A DNA stretch of 64,000 nucleotides from an uncultured Lachnospiraceae bacterium (GTDB lineage Bacteria > Bacillota > Clostridia > Lachnospirales > Lachnospiraceae): assembly GCA_910588965.1 (NCBI GenBank), contig CAJUSO010000001.1, positions 1 to 64,000 of the forward strand, read 5' to 3'. This document shows, piece by piece, positions 60,625-64,000 of the stretch. A program made the translations under genes and the position numbers. The notes beneath the pieces are model-generated. The model searched no databases and was not told where the DNA came from. It saw nothing but the letters and a program-made list of their open reading frames with translations. Positions within the stretch are counted from its first letter, which is position 1. Each line of letters starts with the position of its first letter.

Positions 60625-61755
60625 ATGAGGCTGGTTCATTTGTCAGATTTACATATTGGGAAACGGGTGCATGAATTTTCCATGCTGGAAGACCAGGAAT
60701 TTATTTTGCAGCAGATTCTGGGCATTGTAAAGGAAGAGCAAGCGGATGGGGTGATTTTAGCCGGGGATATCTATGATAAGCCCGTGCCGCCCGGGGAAGC
60801 GGTGCGGCTGTTTGACCGCTTCCTGACAGGGCTGGCCGATTTGGAGGTTATGGTATTTATTATCAGCGGCAACCACGATTCGCCGGAACGGCTTGCATTT
60901 GGGGCGCAGCTTATGAGCAGGCGGGGGGTACATTTTGCCCCTGTTTATGATGGGAAGGTGCAGAAGCTGTGCCTCAGGGACTGTTATGGGGAGGCCTATA
61001 TCTGGCTGCTGCCGTTTTTAAAGCCTGCGGTTGTGCGCCATGCCTTAGGGGAAGAGGCGGAATCCTACCAAGAAGCCCTGGAACTGGCAGTGGCGCATAT
61101 GGCCGTAGAGCCAGGGGAGCGGAACCTATTGGTGGCGCACCAGTTCGTGACAGGGGCTGCCCAATGTGATTCAGAGGTATCCGTCGGCGGCCTGGACCAA
61201 GTAGACGCTTCCGTGTTTGACGCCTTTGATTATGTGGCGCTGGGGCATCTCCACAGCCCCCAGTCCGTGGGCAGGGAGTGTGTGCGTTATTGCGGCACGC
61301 CCTTGAAGTATTCCTTTTCAGAGGCAGGGCAGGAGAAATCCGTGACCATCGTGGAACTGAAGGAAAAAGGGAATGTGGAGATCCGCACCATCCCCCTAAC
61401 GCCCCGCCGGGATATGCGGAAAATAAGGGGGACCTATATGGAGGTAACGGCACGTTCCTTTTATGAGGGGATGGATTGGGAGGATTACCTGCAAATAACT
61501 TTGACAGATGAAGAGGATATCCCAGACGGGATGCAGAAGCTGCGGGTTATCTACCCCAATGCCATGCGGCTGGAATATGACAACAAGAGGACGCGGGAAA
61601 GCCGGCAGGTAGAAGAGGCCGCAGAGGTGGAAGCAAAGACGGAGCTGGAATTGTTCCAGGAGTTTTATGAACTGCAGAATAACCAGCCTATGACGTCGGA
61701 GCAGGAAGCGGTTGTGGCTGCCATTATCCAAGAACTTCGGGAGGATAGGGCATAA
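60625..61755 (+). CDS. sbcD: exonuclease SbcCD, nuclease subunit SbcD
   Basis: The Mre11-like nuclease of SbcCD, which processes hairpins and DNA ends. The 376-residue protein has the phosphoesterase motifs LSDLHIGKR, LAGDIYDKPVPP, ISGNHDSPERL, VAHQF and ALGHLHSPQ. A C-terminal capping domain extends to 376. AAAGGAGA precedes the ATG. sbcC follows after 73 nt. Confidence 0.95.
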   Translation: MRLVHLSDLHIGKRVHEFSMLEDQEFILQQILGIVKEEQADGVILAGDIYDKPVPPGEAVRLFDRFLTGLADLEVMVFIISGNHDSPERLAFGAQLMSRRGVHFAPVYDGKVQKLCLRDCYGEAYIWLLPFLKPAVVRHALGEEAESYQEALELAVAHMAVEPGERNLLVAHQFVTGAAQCDSEVSVGGLDQVDASVFDAFDYVALGHLHSPQSVGRECVRYCGTPLKYSFSEAGQEKSVTIVELKEKGNVEIRTIPLTPRRDMRKIRGTYMEVTARSFYEGMDWEDYLQITLTDEEDIPDGMQKLRVIYPNAMRLEYDNKRTRESRQVEEAAEVEAKTELELFQEFYELQNNQPMTSEQEAVVAAIIQELREDRA

Positions 61756-61828
61756 GCCTATCAGGCAGAAGAGGCAAAGAGCCAGTGCGGCGGTGAAAAT
61801 TCTGGAAAAGCGATGGGAGGCCTGAGAT

Positions 61829-64000
61829 ATGAAACCGTACAGATTGGTGGTCAGCGCATTTGGGCCCTATGCAGGCCGGGAAGAGGTGGATTTTGGGAAG
61901 TTAGGGGACAGCGGCTTATATTTGGTTACAGGCGACACAGGGGCTGGGAAATCTACCCTGTTTGACGCCATAACCTATGCCTTATACGGGGAATCCAGCG
62001 GCAGCGTGCGCAAGGCAGAGATGTTCCGGAGCAAATATGCGGATGCGGGCACGCCTACCTATGTGGAATTTACGTTCCTGTACCAGGGAAAGCCTTACAC
62101 CGTGCGCAGGAACCCAGAGTATACGAGGCCGAAGAAAAGGGGGGAAGGGTTTACCTCTGAGAAAAGCGGCGCCGTCCTGACCTTTCCGGACGGGCGGCTG
62201 CCTGTGACCAAAACAGAAGATGTGACGAAGGCAATCACAGCGTTAATAGGCTTGGATTACAAGCAATTTACCCAGATTGCCATGATTGCCCAAGGGGATT
62301 TCCAAAAGCTGCTCCTAGCCGGGACGGATCAGAGGCGGGAAATCTTCCGGCAGATTTTCCATACGGAACTGTACCAGGAGATCCAAGAGCGGCTGGGCGC
62401 TGAGGCAAAGGAACGGGAGAAAGCCTACGGGGATGTGTGCAGCAGTATTAGCCAGCGGCTGGGGGATGCAGCTACCCAAGGAGCCGGCGGGGCAGCCATA
62501 GAGTATGAAAGCCTCAGGAAAAAAGGCTTCCAGGGCAAGGTGGAGCGAGGTTTGGAACTATTGGGAATCCTGCTGCAGGAGCAGGAGGAGGCTTTAACGG
62601 GCTTAAAGGGGAGATTAAAAGCCATTGCCGAAGCAATTGGGGAGGAAGACCAGCGGCTGGGAAAAGCCAGGAATGGGAAGCGGCTTCAGGCAGATCTTTA
62701 TCAGCGGCAGAAGGAATGGGGGGAAATAAAACCCCAGCTGGAAAGCGCACGTATGGAACAGCAGGAGGCAGAAGCGGCGGCACAGGAATGCCCCCTTTTG
62801 CAGGGGCAGATAATCACCTGGGAAGAGCGCAAGAAACAGCGCCTAGAACTGGAACGGGCGGAACAGGAATTGCAGGATGTCAGCCAAAGGTTAGCAGAGA
62901 ACCAAACCGGGCAGGAAGAACAGTTAGGGCGGCAGGCAAAGCTTAAGGCACAGGCCGCAGCCCAAAAAGAAGAATTGGCCTCCCTGCAGGAAGCCGGGGA
63001 AGAGAAGGTACGGCTAGAACGCCAGTGGGAAAAAGGGGAACAGGGCAGAGATAAGATAAAGGAAATCCTACAGGATGTTTCCCAAATCCGGGAAGGGCAA
63101 AAATCCTGCAGGGAAAGCCTTAAGGCAGCAGAAGGGCAGGAGAGGGGGCTTGGGGCATCCATACAGCAGAAACAGGAAAAGGCAGAGAGCCTGCAGGACC
63201 GGGATGCCCTGCTGGCTGCCCATAAGGGGAAGCTGGAAACCATTGTGAGGCAAGCGGAAGGCTTAAGGCAGCAGGACGGAGAATGGGAAAGGGTTTGCGG
63301 TGATATCAGCCAGGCAGAAGGAGTACTGGGAGAAATCTTAGGGCAAAGGGATAAAATCAAAGAAAAAGAGCAGGGACTGGCAGGCATCTTGGAGAGTGGG
63401 AAGGATGCAGCAGGCCAGGAGCAGGAATTTTACCAGCGCCAGGAAGCCTACCGGCAGAAGCAGGAAAATTTTACGGAATTGGCGGCGCAGATAGAGGAAG
63501 CAGAAGCCCAGGGGGAAAAAGCTATCCGGGCAAAAGAGGGTTTGCAGCGGCAGCGGAAGGAACAGGAAGAGCAGTTACAAGCCATCCAGGAGAAATGGGA
63601 CCAGGCGCGGCAGGCAGAGGCTCATGCGCAGCAGCAGAAACAGGAGCTGGAAGGGTTGGAAGCCAGGAAGGCCGGCCTGTCCCAATGGCTGGACAGCTAT
63701 AGGGAACTGCAAGAAGGGCAGGCAGGATTGGCCCAGAAACAGAAGGCCTACCAAGAGGCTTCCCAGGAACGGAACCGGCTGCGGGAAGGGTACCATCAGC
63801 TGGAGAAGGCGTTTTTAGACGCCCAGGCAGGGATGCTTGCAGCCAATTTAGCAGAAGGGGAGGCGTGCCCTGTCTGCGGCTCTGCCCACCATCCCCATTT
63901 GGCCAGATTGCCGCAGGAGGTGCCGGACAAGGAAGCGTTGGATGAGCAGAAACAAGAATTGTCTGCATGGGAAAGCAAGGCAGAACGCCTAAGCGCAGAA
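61829..64000 (+). CDS. sbcC: exonuclease SbcCD, ATPase subunit SbcC (3' end outside window)
   Basis: 724 codons are open to the window edge, so the gene is partial. The N-terminus MKPYRLVVSAFGPYAGREEV and Walker A GDTGAGKSTLFDA (36-48) mark a Rad50-like SMC ATPase. The Q-loop segment IAMIAQGDFQKLLLAGTDQR follows, then a long Gln/Glu-rich coiled coil (about 190-670), and the zinc-hook CPVC at about 677-680. The return coiled coil and C-terminal ATPase half lie beyond 64000. GGGAGG precedes the ATG. Confidence 0.95.
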   Translation, partial: MKPYRLVVSAFGPYAGREEVDFGKLGDSGLYLVTGDTGAGKSTLFDAITYALYGESSGSVRKAEMFRSKYADAGTPTYVEFTFLYQGKPYTVRRNPEYTRPKKRGEGFTSEKSGAVLTFPDGRLPVTKTEDVTKAITALIGLDYKQFTQIAMIAQGDFQKLLLAGTDQRREIFRQIFHTELYQEIQERLGAEAKEREKAYGDVCSSISQRLGDAATQGAGGAAIEYESLRKKGFQGKVERGLELLGILLQEQEEALTGLKGRLKAIAEAIGEEDQRLGKARNGKRLQADLYQRQKEWGEIKPQLESARMEQQEAEAAAQECPLLQGQIITWEERKKQRLELERAEQELQDVSQRLAENQTGQEEQLGRQAKLKAQAAAQKEELASLQEAGEEKVRLERQWEKGEQGRDKIKEILQDVSQIREGQKSCRESLKAAEGQERGLGASIQQKQEKAESLQDRDALLAAHKGKLETIVRQAEGLRQQDGEWERVCGDISQAEGVLGEILGQRDKIKEKEQGLAGILESGKDAAGQEQEFYQRQEAYRQKQENFTELAAQIEEAEAQGEKAIRAKEGLQRQRKEQEEQLQAIQEKWDQARQAEAHAQQQKQELEGLEARKAGLSQWLDSYRELQEGQAGLAQKQKAYQEASQERNRLREGYHQLEKAFLDAQAGMLAANLAEGEACPVCGSAHHPHLARLPQEVPDKEALDEQKQELSAWESKAERLSAE

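Noticed and set aside
62701..63387. 228-codon minus-strand frame within sbcC
   Set aside because: Complement of the Gln/Glu-rich SbcC coiled coil; the plus-strand frame is continuous to the window edge.
1..64000. CRISPR arrays or rRNA operons
   Set aside because: No regularly spaced identical repeats and no rRNA-like sequence were seen on either strand.

Overview
The window looks like chromosome from an anaerobic gut Firmicute of the Lachnospiraceae type. The sequence evidence is a butyryl-CoA:acetate CoA-transferase, an [FeFe]-hydrogenase-like protein, an S-box (SAM-I) riboswitch on metK, BioY, a MsmX/UgpC-type sugar ABC ATPase, strong AGGAGG ribosome binding sites, and long secreted glycosidases with Ig-like and lysine-rich tails. 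The genus is inference. Backbone genes are moderately GC-rich. Several short islands are clearly more AT-rich (about 5.1-7.4, 20.4-21.7, 41.1-42.7 and 51.2-52.7 kb), and these hold the defence, toxin and orphan genes.

Layout. 0-5 kb: end of a tRNA-Gly, a modular intergenic repeat, a marR-citrate synthase operon with matching palindromic operators, a hydrogenase-like protein and a lipoprotein. 5-7.4 kb: an AAA ATPase/RloB pair resembling AbiL-type abortive infection. 7.5-14.6 kb: an L-arabinose operon (araA, transaldolase, split transketolase, ribulokinase-like kinase, araD), with an orphan CIRCE-like element upstream. 14.9-18.2 kb: a PRTase-TRSP protein, a StiP/PELOTA protein and a C-C bond lyase. 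These are three parts of the biosynthetic module known from tellurium-resistance (Ter) loci, here without ter genes. 18.3-19.8 kb: SAM riboswitch and metK. 19.9-21.7 kb: an IS remnant and a DUF6978-like/DUF1828 pair, the first gene interrupted by an in-frame TGA.

22-40.5 kb: a giant secreted double-GH43 protein, YitT, a HAD phosphatase, a giant secreted GH127 (beta-L-arabinofuranosidase), a GH42 glycosidase in an apparent operon with a large uncharacterised zinc-ribbon protein and a GreA-like factor, then a CsoR repressor. 40.5-42.9 kb: mobile-element scar beside tRNA-Lys (duplicated flank), a 32-codon holin-like toxin gene, an antitoxin/PIN pair and a gene fragment. 43-51 kb: bioY with a BirA-type operator, galM, gtrA, butyryl-CoA:acetate CoA-transferase with a MarR regulator, AIM24, an S1-domain protein and a lytic transglycosylase. 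51-52.7 kb: a frameshifted DUF1016 nuclease gene and a truncated DUF262 gene among related short palindromes. 52.7-57.4 kb: dUTPase, sugar ABC ATPase, CdaR-type and Rrf2 regulators, a coiled-coil protein. 57.4-60.5 kb: a second copy of the modular repeat and a Sau3AI/MutH-type restriction-modification pair. 60.6-64 kb: sbcD and the start of sbcC.

How it works together. The secreted GH43, GH127 and perhaps GH42 enzymes would release arabinose and related sugars from plant arabinans or arabinosylated glycans. The araA-araD operon would convert arabinose to xylulose 5-phosphate, and transaldolase/transketolase would feed it to glycolysis. The CoA-transferase would finish butyrate formation. No arabinose permease or AraR-like regulator is in the window. 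The most unusual items are the minimal Ter-type biosynthetic module, the decayed DUF1016/DUF262 locus with its palindromes, the two repeat copies with rearranged modules, and the GH42-linked large unknown protein.
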